Assembly (NCBI GenBank): GCA_012931725.1
Contig: CM022951.1
Span: 7,075,880 to 7,139,879, forward strand
Length of the DNA: 64,000 bases
Reading direction: 5' to 3'
From: Litsea cubeba
Lineage: Eukaryota > Streptophyta > Magnoliopsida > Laurales > Lauraceae
Made by a program: the position numbers and the translations under genes. The notes under the pieces are model-generated. The model did not search any database. It was not told where the DNA came from and worked only from the letters and a program-made list of their open reading frames with translations. This document shows, piece by piece, positions 1 through 12,800 of the stretch; position 1 is the first letter of the stretch, and every line of letters starts with the position of its first letter.

Positions 1-3000
1 GACCAGGTAGACTGTGTTGGAAAGCAAGTAGTGACGCAGCTTTTGTACGGCGAACATCACTGCAAGACATTCTTTTTCGACTGGAGAGTAGCGATGCTCT
101 GCACCTACTAGCATGCGGCTGAGGTAATATAGAGCAGCTTCTTTTCTTTGATCATTTTCTTGCGCAAGCAGAGCTCCCAGAGAGTGATCAAGGGCTCTTG
201 TGTACAAGATGAATGGTTTTCCAGTGGTAGGAGCAGCTAACACTGGAGGTTTTGTCAGGTATGACTTGATGTCTTGGAAAGCAGCTTCACAGTCAGCATC
301 CCAGACAAAGTTTACACCTTTTTTCATCAACCGGGAGAATGGACGGCATTTCCCCGAAAGATTGGAGATGAACCGTCTGATGTAGGCCAATCTCCCTTGA
401 AGCCCTTTGAGTTCTCTCAAGGTTCTTGGAGAGGGCATTTCTAGAATGGCTTTGACTTTTATGGGGTCAAGCTCTATTCCAGCTTTCCGAACTAAGAATC
501 CGAGGAACTTACCCGACGAGACGCCGAAGAAGCATTTCAATGGATTCATTCGCAGTTTGTGTTTGCGAAGCCGGAGGAAGACTTCTCGAAGGTTTTCGAG
601 ATGATCTTCTTTTCTTTTGCTTTTGACGGCGAGGTCATCAACGTAACATTCAACCGTCTTGTGCTGCATATCTTGGAATATTTTCATCATAGCCCTCTGA
701 TATGTGGCACCAGCATTCTTCAAACCAAATGGCATGACAGTGTAACAATACACGCCAAATGGGGTTCGAAAGGATGTATGTTTTTCATCCTCAGGATGCA
801 TCTTTATCTGATTGTAGCCAGAGAAACCATCCATGAATGTCATTCGCTCGAATCCACAGGTATTATCAATCATTACCTCTGGTATGGGGAGCGGAAATTC
901 ATCTTTTGGGCATGCGCCATTCAGGTCTCTATAGTCAATACAGACCCTGATCTGCCCATTTTTCTTTGTCACGGGGACAATGTTGGCCAACCATTCAGGA
1001 TGTTGTTCCTCACGGATGAAGCCGACGCTTTTGAGTTTTTGAACTTCTTGTTCAATTTTATCCATCACATCTGGACGGAATCTTCTTTGGCCTTGCTTGA
1101 CAGGCTTGATGTCTTCTTGAAGATTGAGTTTGTGAACTGCTATTTTGGGGTCTAAGCCTGGCATTTCAGCATAAGACCATGCAAAGCAATCAACGAACTC
1201 ACGAAGAAAAGCGATATACTCGGGTAACTCATCATCCTTTATATTCTTGCTTATGAATACAGGACGTGGGTTATCTGGTGTTCCCAAGTCTATCTTTTGA
1301 ACAGGATCTTCTGTTGGAAGGTTCGAAGGTGGTTCCTCCACAATATTTTCGGAGGCTTCCAGCTCAACGAAACCTTCTGGGGTTTCAAGGGCATTTCCAG
1401 ACCAAGGTTTTGTTCCTTTCCACGGGTCTTCTTGATCGGTAATTTTCCCAAGGCTTGCTATGAGATGATCCCAATCGCCTGTTGAAACCGAGTCGAAGTA
1501 GGCTACTTCTTTTGGAGATGAGGGTTCTTCTGGGTCAGAAGTCCACACGTCTGTGCCATCGGACAACTCCTCTTCATTTTCGGAGAAATCGTGCCAATTG
1601 GATGAGCTTCCTGGATCTTTGTCAGGTGACTCATCAAAGAGATATCCAGGGAGATCGATGTCTTCATGGACTTGAGATGTTGAGGCTTGGTCAGTATATT
1701 GACTTTTAAGCCTTTGTGTCAACTGTCTCAAGGGAGTGTCAGGATCATACCCTAACCCGTGTGAAGACTTTTCTACATAGCCGTAGAGTCTCCAATCTTC
1801 CAGCTGGCTTTTGGTCAAGACGGGCCCCAATGGCGTGAGAATACCGCGTCCTTCTCCCAAACCGACTGGGTTTTGAGCGTCATAGCCCATTTTCTTCATA
1901 ATAGCTTGTGCCACAGAACTGTATAAGGATAGTTGAGGCGTACCTTTATTTTGGAAAGGTTCAAGCATGGAGTTTGATGAAGAAGCATCCGATCTATGGA
2001 AGAAGATCGGCTTTTCCTTTGTTGAAGTTGCTGGAACAACGAAGGAAGCTGACGTAGGATCTTCTATGTCAGAAGTTGTCTCCATTGGAGTAAGAGCAGG
2101 CTGAACTTGCTGAGTGTCAGCTTGGCTTGACGATGTGTCGTCTTCTGGCTCTGAATCCGAGTCCGTGTCTTGCATGATAGACACGAAAGAGACAACAAAT
2201 TTGCCCCCAGGCTTTTGTTTTGCCTTCTTCACTTTAGTTGTGATGACCAAAGGCTTTGAAGATTTGAGGGAGATGATGAAGGGAGTTTGAATGCTCTCTT
2301 CAGATTTACCGGATGGTTTGTTTTCTTCCGGTGATTGTTGAGGAGCTTTGCCTTTATCTTTCTGGAGATTTTCGGCAAAGGATGCTGTATGCTTCTCCTC
2401 TTCTTCTTTTTCACCTTCATACATCTGTGAGTCTGCGAAGTGGATTTCTTTACCTTTGAAGGGTTTTCTGTCCGCAAAGACTCGATGTATCATGCCGTCG
2501 TCGCCAACAAACTTGATGCATTGATGTAGAGTTGAAGGGACAACACCATTCTCATGGATCCAAGGGCGTCCGAGAAGGATGTTGTAGCATGAAGGGGTCT
2601 TTATTGCATACACTGTGACCTCAGAGATAAGATCACCTATCTGCAATTTGAACCTGATTTTGCCGATAGGCCTTTGAGTACTCCCATCGTATCCAAAGAT
2701 AGATACAGATGTGTGGCTCAGTTTGCTGGGTGGGATGCCCAACTCTTCAAGAGCCGATGTGGAGATGAGGTTGAGTGCAGAACCTGGGTCGATCTGAACT
2801 CTATGCATAGGCATTTCCTTGATATACCCTGTGAAGTACAGGGGTCGGTTATGCCTGGTTTCGCCAAGTAGGAGGTCATCCTTTGTGAAGGCGATGGTTG
2901 CACTGGCTGCTTTTTTAACCGAGAGGCATTCAATGCATGATCCCTCAGTTTCCTTCTTTTCTCCCTTTGAGGAGGCTTCTGAGTTTTTGACCCGGTAATC

Positions 3001-3474
3001 CATTTCAATTTGGAGGACTTGCGGGGCATGTTTGTCGACATCCTCATTCAGCTTTTGTAATTCCGAAATGAGATTATCACGAGTGTGCGGAGACATTCGC
3101 AACAAATCTAGGATGTGCAGACGTGCAGGTATGTGCTTGAAGTGTTCAATCAAGTCATACTTGAAAGCCTCCTTAGGGCCTGCATGTTCATCATTGTTGC
3201 CACTAGGGGCGCTTACAACATCTTTTCCCGAAGGATTTACATATGTAAAGGAAGATTGGTTGTAATTTTTGTGGTAGTCCCGGCCAGAGCGGGTGCCTCT
3301 ACCAACTTCGAGAGCTTCTTGAGAAGGGTCTTCGTTTGGAAGATTGTCTTCAGGATCAAGAGGCTGTCGTTTTTCATTTGCTGAGGATGTATCAGCAGCA
3401 GAGTTACCATCCTCAGTGATTGTGTTGCATGGAGCATTTTCCGGGAACAAGTCCTGAACAGCATCCAGCAATCT
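1..3474 (-). CDS. gypsy pol: protease, G-patch, reverse transcriptase, RNase H (partial)
   Basis: I read this frame codon by codon from 3474 to 1 and found no stop in 1158 codons. Features in order: an aspartic-protease-like core with DPGSALNLIS (D at 2788-2790); a G-patch-like stretch at about 1825-1915 (GLGEGRGILTPL); reverse transcriptase with the YVDDL active site (Y at 643-645, DD at 634-639); and the start of RNase H, with YSPVEKECLAV near positions 60-90. The frame follows the gag frame directly, separated only by a TAA at 3475-3477, with no ATG at the junction. Pol is therefore probably made by readthrough, or the TAA is a mutation. The long open frame contrasts with the frameshifted gag and suggests a fairly recent element. 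RNase H is cut by the window edge. Confidence 0.9.
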
Positions 3475-6400
3475 TTATTCTTCGTTGACTAATTCATCGT
3501 CCCAAGCATCAATGGCTGGGAATTCTTCAGTCAGGAAGGGTGTGAACTTTGAAGTCACAGTCTCAGGAGAAGAAACCTGAGAGGGTGTCATCTCAGTGAA
3601 AGTCACATGAGACGAGGTGGCTCCAGAAGATATATTGCTAGGCGTCGCCGGAGTGTAAGTGCTCTCATCAGACGATGCTTCGGAAGAGCTATAATCCCGA
3701 ATTATCACATTACAGGAAGCTCTGACGGGAGACGTTGCCTGATCGGAGTCAGACTCATCCTCGGATGTGAGAGGATCGTCTATCCAGCAATTTTCTCCAT
3801 TTTCAGGAGTTAAGGGAGGATGTACCTGGTGGTCTTCAAGGACTTCAGGCTCTAGATTGCGAGGAGGCTCGTTGACGCGTTCTTGCTCTTGTTCTAGAGC
3901 GAGTCGCTGCAAGATCCTTGCATATTCTTCGAGATCAGGTATGGGAGCCGGATCTTCTTCTTCATCATCTCTTTGTGGCTCAACATTGTTGATTTCCACT
4001 GGAGTAATGAGAGGTGCTGGGTTAGCAGCATTTTCTTGTACAGCTTCTTGGTCTTCTTCATCATCAGACCAGGATCCTTGTGGCTGTAGGGGGTTATACC
4101 AGATTACTGGCATAAGATGAGACTCAGGAACCCATTCTTCATCGGAGAGATATTCTCCTGTTTCAAGGGACTCCTCCCACTCGTCTGTGTAGTTGGATTC
4201 GAATCCATCATCGGTGTCGCTGGACTCGTATCCATCAATGGAGAATCCAACTACCGAATTGCAGGAGTATGATACCTCCTGTATGGCTTCTTTGAATTGA
4301 GGTGGCATGAAATCACTGAGAGTGAATTTTCTTATCCCCTTTGAAGTCTCTGGAAGGGATGTTTTTGTTACCTCGAGTGAAGCGGTAGAGGAAGTCTCTG
4401 CCTTTTCTTTGACCTCTAGTTTTGGCTGGGTCTTCTCTTGCCGTTTGAGCTTGAGGAGATGTTTCCTAGCCTGCCTTCGCTGTTGAGCTGTAGGCTTTGT
4501 TTTCACGACCTCCCAATTTTCATCTTCCAGGAGATCGGGATGTACCCATATCGGTTGTCCGTCTGGTGTCGGGTAAGGAACCAGTCCCTCGGACGCTTCG
4601 ATTGAGTTTATCACCTTGAAGGAAGTAGTGATCTTCTTCTTCGGTGATCTTGATGTTTGTCCACATGTCACCATGTTGACGGAGGCAGACCCATAGTTTT
4701 TGTCAAAAGTGATGACTCCGTTTTTCCACATCTCATTTATTTTCTCTCTTACAACGAAGCATTGATTGAGAGGATGCGAGATCATCTGGTGGTATGGACA
4801 GTACCGAGGATCGTTGGTTTTGCCAACATCACCCGGTCTTTTTGGTTCAGGCAAGGTGAGCTTGCCGTTAGCCACAAGAGCCCCGAAGATTTCATCAACA
4901 TCTTCATCAAACGGGTATTTCTTCTCTACTCGTTCTTTGAAGGCGTCAGAGAGTTCAGGTTTCTTACCAACAGCTTTGTTTTCAGCTTTCTTTGGTGGCT
5001 GAGGAGCTGACTTGGTCTGCACATTGAGGACCTCTTTCTTCTTTGGTTTAGAGGTCGTAATGGCGGTTGGCTCTTTTCTTGATGATTTCTGACTGTTGAG
5101 GTCCTTAATCACCGTTTCAGCTTCCATGGAAGCTTCTAGGAGTTCTCCCAGGTTTTTTGATTTGTTGCCGATGATCATGGAGCGGATTCTGGCTCTCATG
5201 TTGTTTCGGCAGATGTCGACTAGCGACGCTTGTGGCAATACATCAGAGCATTTGTATGCCATTGCTTTCCACTTGTGAATGAAGTCATATGTTGATTCAT
5301 TCTCCCCCTGTTTTAGGCTGCACAGCTGAGCCATAGTAGCGGGATGATCTTCACCTTTAAAGTGAGTGAGGAAGCGTGTCTCTAGCATGGCCCAGTTTTG
5401 GATTGAGTCCTCCGGCAGAGTGGAGTACCAATCGAAGGCCGTACCTTTTAAGGGTACTTGCAAAGAGGCGGATCTTGAGTGCATCTTGATCCGCGATAGC
5501 TCCCGTCAGGATCTTGAAGTGGATGACGTGCTGTCTGGCTGATCCTTTCCCCGTATATGTTTGGAGAGTAGAATGCTTGAATTTGGTGGGGAACGGGACC
5601 GAGTCCATCCATAAGGGATATGGTGGCTTGATCCCATGCTCCTTGAGTATATCCTCTTCTTTTGCTTTGGCGAGGATACCGTCTACGTCCTTTTTGGTAA
5701 GGGCGCGTGACTCATTTTCTTCTCTATTTACCTCGTCGTCTTGATGATTCGGAGGAGGTTCATTGTTCGCCTGATTTTGGAAGGCGAGGAGAAGGTTTTC
5801 CATCAGAGTTTCAATCCTCTGCTGGCCCTGTTCCAACTGCTGGATGCGGGTGATCGCATCTTCTGGAGGTGGATTGCGGGGTGGTGGCTCAGAATTTGTA
5901 GCCAAGACATTCATCCTTCGTGATTCGAATGAAGAAACTGTCCTGGTGACTGAGCTGGGGCTCATTCTTTTTGAAGAAGAGCTTGAGGAAGGATCACTCT
6001 GCTGTCCTTTGCTTGAAGGAGCAGGGGATTCTTCTGAATGTCTTCTTGTCCTGGAGACGCTGCGGGTCATCGGACGTCGGACATGGATTTTTGTTGCTGA
6101 TTTTTGGCGCCTTCTGGTTTTTCCAACCATATGGACGGCAGCAACTTGGTTGGGTCTTTCTTTTTCGACCCATTTGGGAGAGACTTGAAGTGTGGGAGGC
6201 TGGGTCCTTTGCTTCTCTAGTCTCTTTTGTCGGTATGACGCGCGGCGGCATATACGACGAGCAATTTGAGCTTCGGTCAGCTCTGACTGGGCTTTGACGA
6301 TAAAGGATGTGCTCCCTCGGGCGCAGCAGCCGAGCCTGTCTTCTTTGTAGCTGGGCAAGGACAGGATGCGAACCCTATCCTTCGCCAGTTGCAGCGAAGC

Positions 6401-7024
6401 TTTGAGTTTTTGGAGTTCGGCCCCTGTAGAGATGAAGGGTCGAACTGCAGGTTTGTAGGCCTTAGCAGGTGCTTGTAGAGGCCTTGTGATGCATGACTTA
6501 ATTTTGGGCTTGTAGGAACAAGCCGGCTCATGCTGGGATGACTTGGAAGTCGAGTTGGAGATGGGTCTCTCCTCTTTCATGTAAGCAAGAGGATAGAACT
6601 GGTTCTCCTTGAGTGGGGCCAGGAATGCTGGCTTAGTGGATGTCTGGGACCTTCTCTGTTTTGGTGAAGGTCTTGGGGACCAAGTCTTGGGGTAGACCTG
6701 GTTGTTTACAGGTCGAGGCTTCGTGGGGCTGCCACGGGCTTCAGGCCTTCTGGTGCTCGCCTTTGGTGTCACGGTAGTGACACGTTGAGAGGCGAGTTTC
6801 TGCTTCTTGGAGGGAGCAGTTTGTTCCTCAGGAAGTGGGAATGGTCCCAGCGTCCCAAAGACGATAGTCCGGGGAGTCGAGGTCGACCCGGAGTTGAGAG
6901 AGTTGCCGAGGGAGTTGACACTTCGGCAGCTGATGGGGCGCTTGTAGGTGCGCGTGGTTTGCTTCTGTTGAAGCATGAGTTGGTGCTTGTTTTCGTCGAA
7001 AGTAATGGTTAGTGAAGCTGCCAT
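3475..7024 (-). pseudogene. gypsy gag, split by one frameshift
   Basis: The likely start is the ATG at 7024 (MAASLTITFDENKHQ); upstream alternatives are non-ATG. The first ~400 residues are basic and rich in Pro, Ser and Arg, with no domain I recognise. A retrotransposon gag domain follows (DGKG-like region, then LFAS.LKGTAFDWY and ETRFLTHF), then a Lys-rich and a long acidic tail. The gag domain crosses from one frame to another at the AAAA run at 5446-5449: downstream homology continues one base out of frame, which fits a single-base insertion. Beyond the break the frame is open from 5484 to the TAA at 3475. No CCHC knuckle is obvious, although a Cys/His cluster (CPYHQMISHPLNQC) at about 4750-4800 could be a variant. 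CACTA-1 sits 34-37 bp before the start codon. Confidence 0.85.
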
Positions 7025-7058
7025 TGTTAGTTTTTTCGAAAATTTCTGAAACAAGACC

Positions 7059-7061
7059 ACA
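7059..7061. repeat. CACTA-1 target-site duplication, left copy (ACA)
   Basis: ACA directly precedes the CACTACACCAT terminus and is matched by ACA after the right terminus at 31184-31186. Three bases is the expected length for CACTA elements. The flanks on both sides belong to one gypsy element, which supports this boundary. Confidence 0.85.
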
Positions 7062-7265
7062 CACTACACCATTTGGGTGATTTTGCAACATTTGAGATTT
7101 CTCATTAGTAACGCATATCTGGTCGTTAGGTAATTTGTCACATTTATTATCCGTTAGCAATATTCATAACCGTCACTAAATATATTTGCAAATACTTGAA
7201 TTATTTTGTAACATTTCTTGAATATTTTGTGACGATTAGAAATGTGTTACTAAATAAAAGAGGAA
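7062..7265 (+). repeat. CACTA-1 left terminal and subterminal repeat region
   Basis: The terminus CACTACACCAT is followed by A/T-rich sequence with dispersed short motifs such as TTAGTAACG, CCGTTAGCAA and CCGTCACTAAA. Related motifs recur in inverse orientation at 30,825-31,165. In En/Spm-type elements such subterminal repeats bind the element-encoded regulatory protein; that role here is inferred. Confidence 0.75.
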
Positions 7266-7357
7266 AAATAAAAAAGAGGAAAAATCACATTACAAAGAAA
7301 AAATGAAAAATAAGGCGGGAATTATTTCTTCCCTCCATCGTTTTGGCGCAAAAAAGG

Positions 7358-7752
7358 TTCTGCTGTTATAAATCGTGGCCCGACGACTGCTCTTCCCTCT
7401 CCATTTTTCCCAGCGCCATTTCTTCCCTCTCCCTCATTCTCTTTCTCTTTTTCTGATAATGAGCTCGATGATGTTGCTGTTTCTCCTTCTCCCGTCTCAG
7501 TCTCCCAAGGTTTGATTGGGTTCTGCTGGTATAAATCGTGGGCCCGACGACTGATCTTCCCTCTCCATTTTTCCTGGCGCCATTTCTTCCCTCTCCCTCA
7601 TTCTCTTTCTCTTTTTCTGATAATGAGCTCGATGCTGTTGCTGTTTCTCCTTCTCCCGTCTCAGTCTCCCAAGGTTTGATTGGGTTCTGCTGGTCCTCAT
7701 CTCCCCGGCGACTGTAGTTGGGTTTTCTGCTTCCAAGGTCGATCTTAATCAA
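7358..7752 (+). promoter_or_regulatory. CACTA-1 duplicated promoter and leader
   Basis: A unit of 163-164 bp is tandemly repeated at 7358-7520 and 7521-7684, with a short third start at 7685. Each full copy carries a TATA-like TATAAAT about 10 bases in, followed by pyrimidine-rich tracts of TCTTCCCTCTCC type, common around plant transcription starts. A splice-donor-like CAG/GTGCG near 7756 suggests a leader intron running towards the TNP2 gene at about 9.9 kb. The start site is inferred. Confidence 0.6.
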
Positions 7753-7756
7753 TCAG

Positions 7757-9880
7757 GTGCGTTCGTTGATTTGAGTTTTCCTTCAAATGCAGTATTTGAT
7801 TTGTGTTTGATTCCTTGTTGTTTTTTTTTTTTTTAATGTTGGTTAAATCTTTAGGTTTTGAAGTGCTGTTGTCCGTTCTTTCTTGATTTTTCCTCTCTCA
7901 AAACGTTCTCTGCCAAAATCATCACAGATTTGGTGAATTTGGTTTGTGCCGATGTCCTCTTATATAGATTTGGTGAAATGGGTTTGTGCGATGACCTTTG
8001 TGGATGAAATGGGTTTGTGCCGACTCTCGCTTAAACAGATTTGGTTCAATGGATCTTTTTCTTTCCTGTCTTTTTTCATTGTTTTAGTTTGTGAACTTTG
8101 CACTTCTTTATGCCTGTGTAGTTTGGTCAAGGAGACATCTTCAATGAAAACATGCTTTGTTTGTGAATAAAATATTCAGATTACCAGTTCTTCTCTGCTT
8201 CTCCCTGTTTTCATTCATCTATCTCTTGTTAAGTTGGCTGAATTGCTAGGGGAGACTTTTATGAGTTTGGTAAGACTGGTAAGACCTGGGTCATCACTGG
8301 TAAGACCCAGATGAAGAGTTTGAGGAAGAATCTAGCCATGGCGAGTTGGTTGCTGCTGAATAACAGAAAGACAGAAGGAACAAAAAACACATCTCTCTAT
8401 AATCATTCCATGGATATGAGTATTACAGATGAGCTTTCTTCCTCTGTACCTATGGATTGGATTTTGATGGGTCATGTTAGTAGATGGCAAAGATATTAGA
8501 AGAGCTGCTGTCTTCATTTATTGAAAAGAAATTAGCTTGTGGGTGAGAAGACTGACTACATAGAAATTAGAAACAGATGGGCAGTACCAACAGATGCAGC
8601 TTTTGTAATAAAACCTTCATATCTAAGTCTCAGACTACTCTTCCATATATATAACTGCCAGTATTAAATTCCCATTTGATGGGTTTCCCAAAATTTGCTA
8701 GTTTTCTGTGTTATGGATTCTTATTTCTTAATCAATGCCTTTCTTACCTAACTATGATAGGCCTCACTTTCTTAATCATTACTGCTTTTATTTTCTTTCC
8801 TTCATTTCTGTGGTGTTTATTTATTTAACTTTTCTTGGGTAGCATGATCGACCTGAAAACTAACAAAGATTAACAGTCCAAGGGCTATGTGTAGATTCCC
8901 AACTGCACAAACAACAACCAATAAGTGAATTAGAGACTACTAATCCTTGGGTTTTAAACTAGTCCCCCATTTCTTAATGGACTGTTACATACCGATAAAT
9001 GAACAAATATTGTGGGTGCTTGCTGTTACCAAGGGATTGATATCATGTTTCAGATTCATAAAAAAAAAAGGAAAATGCTTGACATTTGCTTAATTTACTT
9101 TCTGCTCATATCTTGTTTTGTATTTAAGTTAACAATACTTTAGTAGCCTGCACAAAAGATCAAAATTGAGATATTTCTGTTACTGTATGTTATTATTCCT
9201 AAAAAAGGGTGTTAATCAGCTTTTCAACAAAATTCCTTGTAGTTCAATAACATTCGAGAAAATGATCAACATCTAAGCTGCCGTAGGGAATAATTTAGCA
9301 AGTTGCTTGAAGACCTGTTGGGTCACCGTCGACTGTTGCCTTCTTGACTTGCAATTCTTTGTGTGGAACTGACTATGCTGCCTGAATTTTGTGTGTGAAT
9401 GGATTAAGCTTTAGAGTATCTTGCTCAATAAATAATTAGAGTATGAGTTTGGTTAAACTTTAGATTATTTATAAAATCTATATCTTAATATTAGAGCTTG
9501 CCGGATTATTATGATACATATGTTCACAAGAATAGTATTTTAAGCTTGAGAAATTGCATGAGGATTATTTTTCATGTGGTATTATGTATCTTTTTTGAGT
9601 AGTTAAATAGTTCCCTAAAAAAAGATGATTCTTTATTACTCTTTACTTTGAAACAATGCTTAAAAGTTTTTGGAAATGTGATATATGTGTGGTATACGCT
9701 TCACATAAGTACTACATATTAGCATGATGTACTAGTGTTTCATAATTTCAAGAACAAGACGATCTTCTTTTTTCGTTTGGGATTAGACACGCGAGGGTAT
9801 AAAAAGGTATTCGCCCCCTCCCTCCGCATGGGTAGGTTAATTTATTTGCTTATTTTTTTTTAAATTACTTAACTATAAAC
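7757..9880 (+). other. Probable leader intron of the CACTA-1 TNP2 gene, no coding content seen
   Basis: This 2.1 kb A/T-rich stretch has only short chance frames and no recognisable protein homology. The donor-like site near 7756 and the acceptor-like TCGCAG just before the ATG at 9911 make it a plausible leader intron. At 7930-8050 the words GATTTGGT and AAATGGGTTTGTGCC recur imperfectly. Otherwise I see nothing in it. Confidence 0.4.
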
Positions 9881-12800
9881 ATGCTTGAAAGTGCTTTGTT
9901 GAATCGCAGAATGTATGAGCAAATACAGAAAGATTGGATGGACGAAAGAAATAGGAGGTCCACACTTTATGAAGATGGGGTTAGGCATTTTGTTCTTTTT
10001 GCCCAAACAAAGTTGGGCGGGTCGGCTTGTCCTTGCCCATGTAAAATCTGTAGGAATAGGTTCCGATTGACATACGAGGTGGTTGAAGATCATTTGATTA
10101 CAAACGGTATAGATCTCACATACCGTGTATGGGTTTTGCATGGTGAAAGACGCTCAAAGACTCTGATGGAGCATCCAGTGGTTGGAAACATGAATAAAGA
10201 AAACACTGAGGAAGAAGGGCTTGGAATAGGGGACTTTGTTGATGCTTATATGGGCTGCCATGGTACTGAAACAGGAGATATTGAACCACCATTTGTTCCT
10301 GAACCAGACTTGGGTAAGAGGTATCTTGACTATAAAAAAAAAGCCAAAGAAAGATTGTACCCTTCTTGTTAGGGACCTGAGACAACACTTTCAGCAGTTG
10401 TTGAACTTCATAATCTGAAGAAACAGTTTGGGTGGTCAGGAAATAGTGTGACAGCATTGTTGTCCATGTTGAGGCGATGGTTACCCAAAGGAAACACATT
10501 GCCAGTGAAATATCCTGTAATGAAGCAAATGTTGAAAGACCTAGGGATGAAGGCTAACTGCATTCATGCATGCGAAAATAATTGTATGTTATACTGGAAA
10601 CTTGATGAAAATTTGATGGAATGTCGTCATTGTAAAAAACCTAGATATAAAGTCATAGCGGGCAAAGGAGGGAAGGTTTCAAAATAGCCTAACAAAGTTT
10701 TGAGACACTTTCCTCTAATTCCGAGACTCCAGAGGTTGTATACAATACCATGGATAGCACGTGAGATGACTTGGCATGCTAGATCTGAATCTTCTTGGGA
10801 TTATATGAGGCATCCATCTGATTCTGGCCAATGGAAAGTATGTAAAGAGAATTATAAAGAATTTGCAAATGAGGAGCGCAATGTTTGGCTTGCTATTGCA
10901 ACTGATGGATTTAATCCACGTGGAGTTCAATCTACTGGTTATAGCTGTTGGCCTGTCATCACAGTGCCTTATAATCTCCCACCATCATTATGTATGAAAG
11001 CAGAGTTCCAAATGTTGTCTCTGCTAATTCCTGGGCCGAAGGCACCGAGTCAAGACATTGATGTCTTTCTTGAGCCACTATATGACGAGTTGAAACAGTT
11101 GTGGGATCGTGGAGTGCCTGCTTATGACATGTATAAGAAGGAACATTTCTCACTGAGAGCTATGTTGATGTGGGGGATTCACGACTTTCCTACTTTCGGG
11201 AACCTATCCGGTTGTGTAACCCATGGATACAAAGCTTGTCCAGCATGTGGTGACAATACTCCATCTCTTCTTTTACCTGTCAGCAAGAAAATTGTTTACA
11301 CAAATTATCGGCAGTTTCTTAAAAGCGATCACCCGTTTAGAGATGGGAAATACTTGGGGCTCAAGACAGTGGAAGATAATCTTCCTCCAGAATCGCTAAG
11401 AGGGGAAAAACTTCTGCAGCATTTAGATCGTATCAACTTTGTATCTTGGAAAGACAGCAATGGCAAGCGAAAAAGAGCCGAAGTGAATGTTGATGGTGAT
11501 GGTAGTGAAGTTACTGAGGCATGGTATAAGAAGTCCATCCTTTTTGGTCTGGGGTACTGGATAAACCACAAAGTCCGCCATGTTATTGATGTGATGCATA
11601 CCGAGAAGAATGTTGCTGAACATCTACTAAACACCATCCTTTGCTTGAGTAAAACAAAAGATAATGTAAATGCACGAGAGGATATGAGGCTTCTTGGCAT
11701 ACACAGTGGGCAGTGGATGCAAATTGATTCAAACACGGGGAAAACAGTTAAGCCACATGCTCCTTTTATTTTGGATAAGAATGAGAAAATGGATTTCTTG
11801 AAAACTTTGAAGTACTTGAAGCTTCCATCAGGTTTTTCTTCTAACTTGAGCAACATTGTTAGTCTCAATCCACCTGGTTTGCTAACAATGAAGTCGCATG
11901 ACTATCATGTTATCATGGAGTACTTGTTACCTGTATTGCTTCAGCATGCCTTTCCGAAACACCGAGACTTACGGAAAGCTATTCACCAGATAAGCTTATT
12001 CTTTAATTTACTGTGTTCAAAGGTCTTGATCAGAAATGACATTCAAGAAGCCAAGTTCATGGTTGTTGAGGCATTGTGTGTGTTAGAGAAACATTTTCCA
12101 CCATCCTTTTTTGATATAAGCATTCACCTTGTGGTGCATCTAGCAGATGAGGCGTTGCTTTGTGGACCTACCCAAGATCGGTGGATGTATCCTTTCGAAC
12201 GGTAAATAACTTTTATTTCTATTGTCTTTGACTTTATTTGACGTGTTTTTGAATTTAACATTTACATAAAAAAGTTTGGAATATTTAATAGGTCAATGAA
12301 AGAGTGTAAAGACATTCCTAGCAACAAACGATATGTTGAAGGCTCTATTGCGGAATCCTATCTTGTTGCTGAATCTGTTAGGTATGCTATGGAGTACATG
12401 TCCAATCCACGAGCCGGTAATCACAAATACAGTCAAGAAGCCTTTTTAGATGAAAATGGCGAATATAGTGATGAGGGGCCTATGCTAGATGGTAAGGATG
12501 TGTTATTATCCCCTCACCAATTTGTACAGATACGTCGATGGGTGCTTTTTCGACTTGATGTAGAAGAACGTGATACATTCTACAGGTCTGAATTCTTGAC
12601 TATCTAGGCAAGTAACATGTGTTATTATATGGATATATACTTATATATTAAAGCCTGGATGAATAAAATGCAGAGAGTATCGTGAGTCGTTGCAATCCGG
12701 TTCACGTGCTAAAGGAAAAGGGATAGCAAAAACAGAGGTAGAAGTACAAACAAATTTCATTGATTGGTTATACAAGAAGGTACGTATTAATTCTTACAAA

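Larger units (their letters stand above)
1..7061 (-). mobile_element. Ty3/gypsy LTR retrotransposon, internal gag-pol part (continues off left edge)
   Basis: Read on the minus strand, this block is the coding part of a large plant gypsy element: gag (7024 down to 3475), then protease, a G-patch-like segment, reverse transcriptase and the start of RNase H at position 1. Integrase and the 3' LTR lie outside the window. The element's own 5' end is at 31,184-35,204. The two parts were separated by CACTA-1, which is flanked by the same trinucleotide (ACA) at 7059-7061 and 31184-31186. Order and motifs are those of Ty3/gypsy. A Tat/Ogre-like placement is inferred from the long leader, long LTR and G-patch, and was not tested. 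Confidence 0.93.

Noticed and set aside
559..1155. 198-codon open frame on the plus strand
   Set aside because: It is the antisense shadow of the gypsy reverse transcriptase, with no family resemblance of its own.
7366..7752. Overlapping minus-strand frames with repeated RREKEKQQHHRAHYQKKRK-type sequence
   Set aside because: The repeats come from the tandemly duplicated, pyrimidine-rich promoter region; the frames are compositional.
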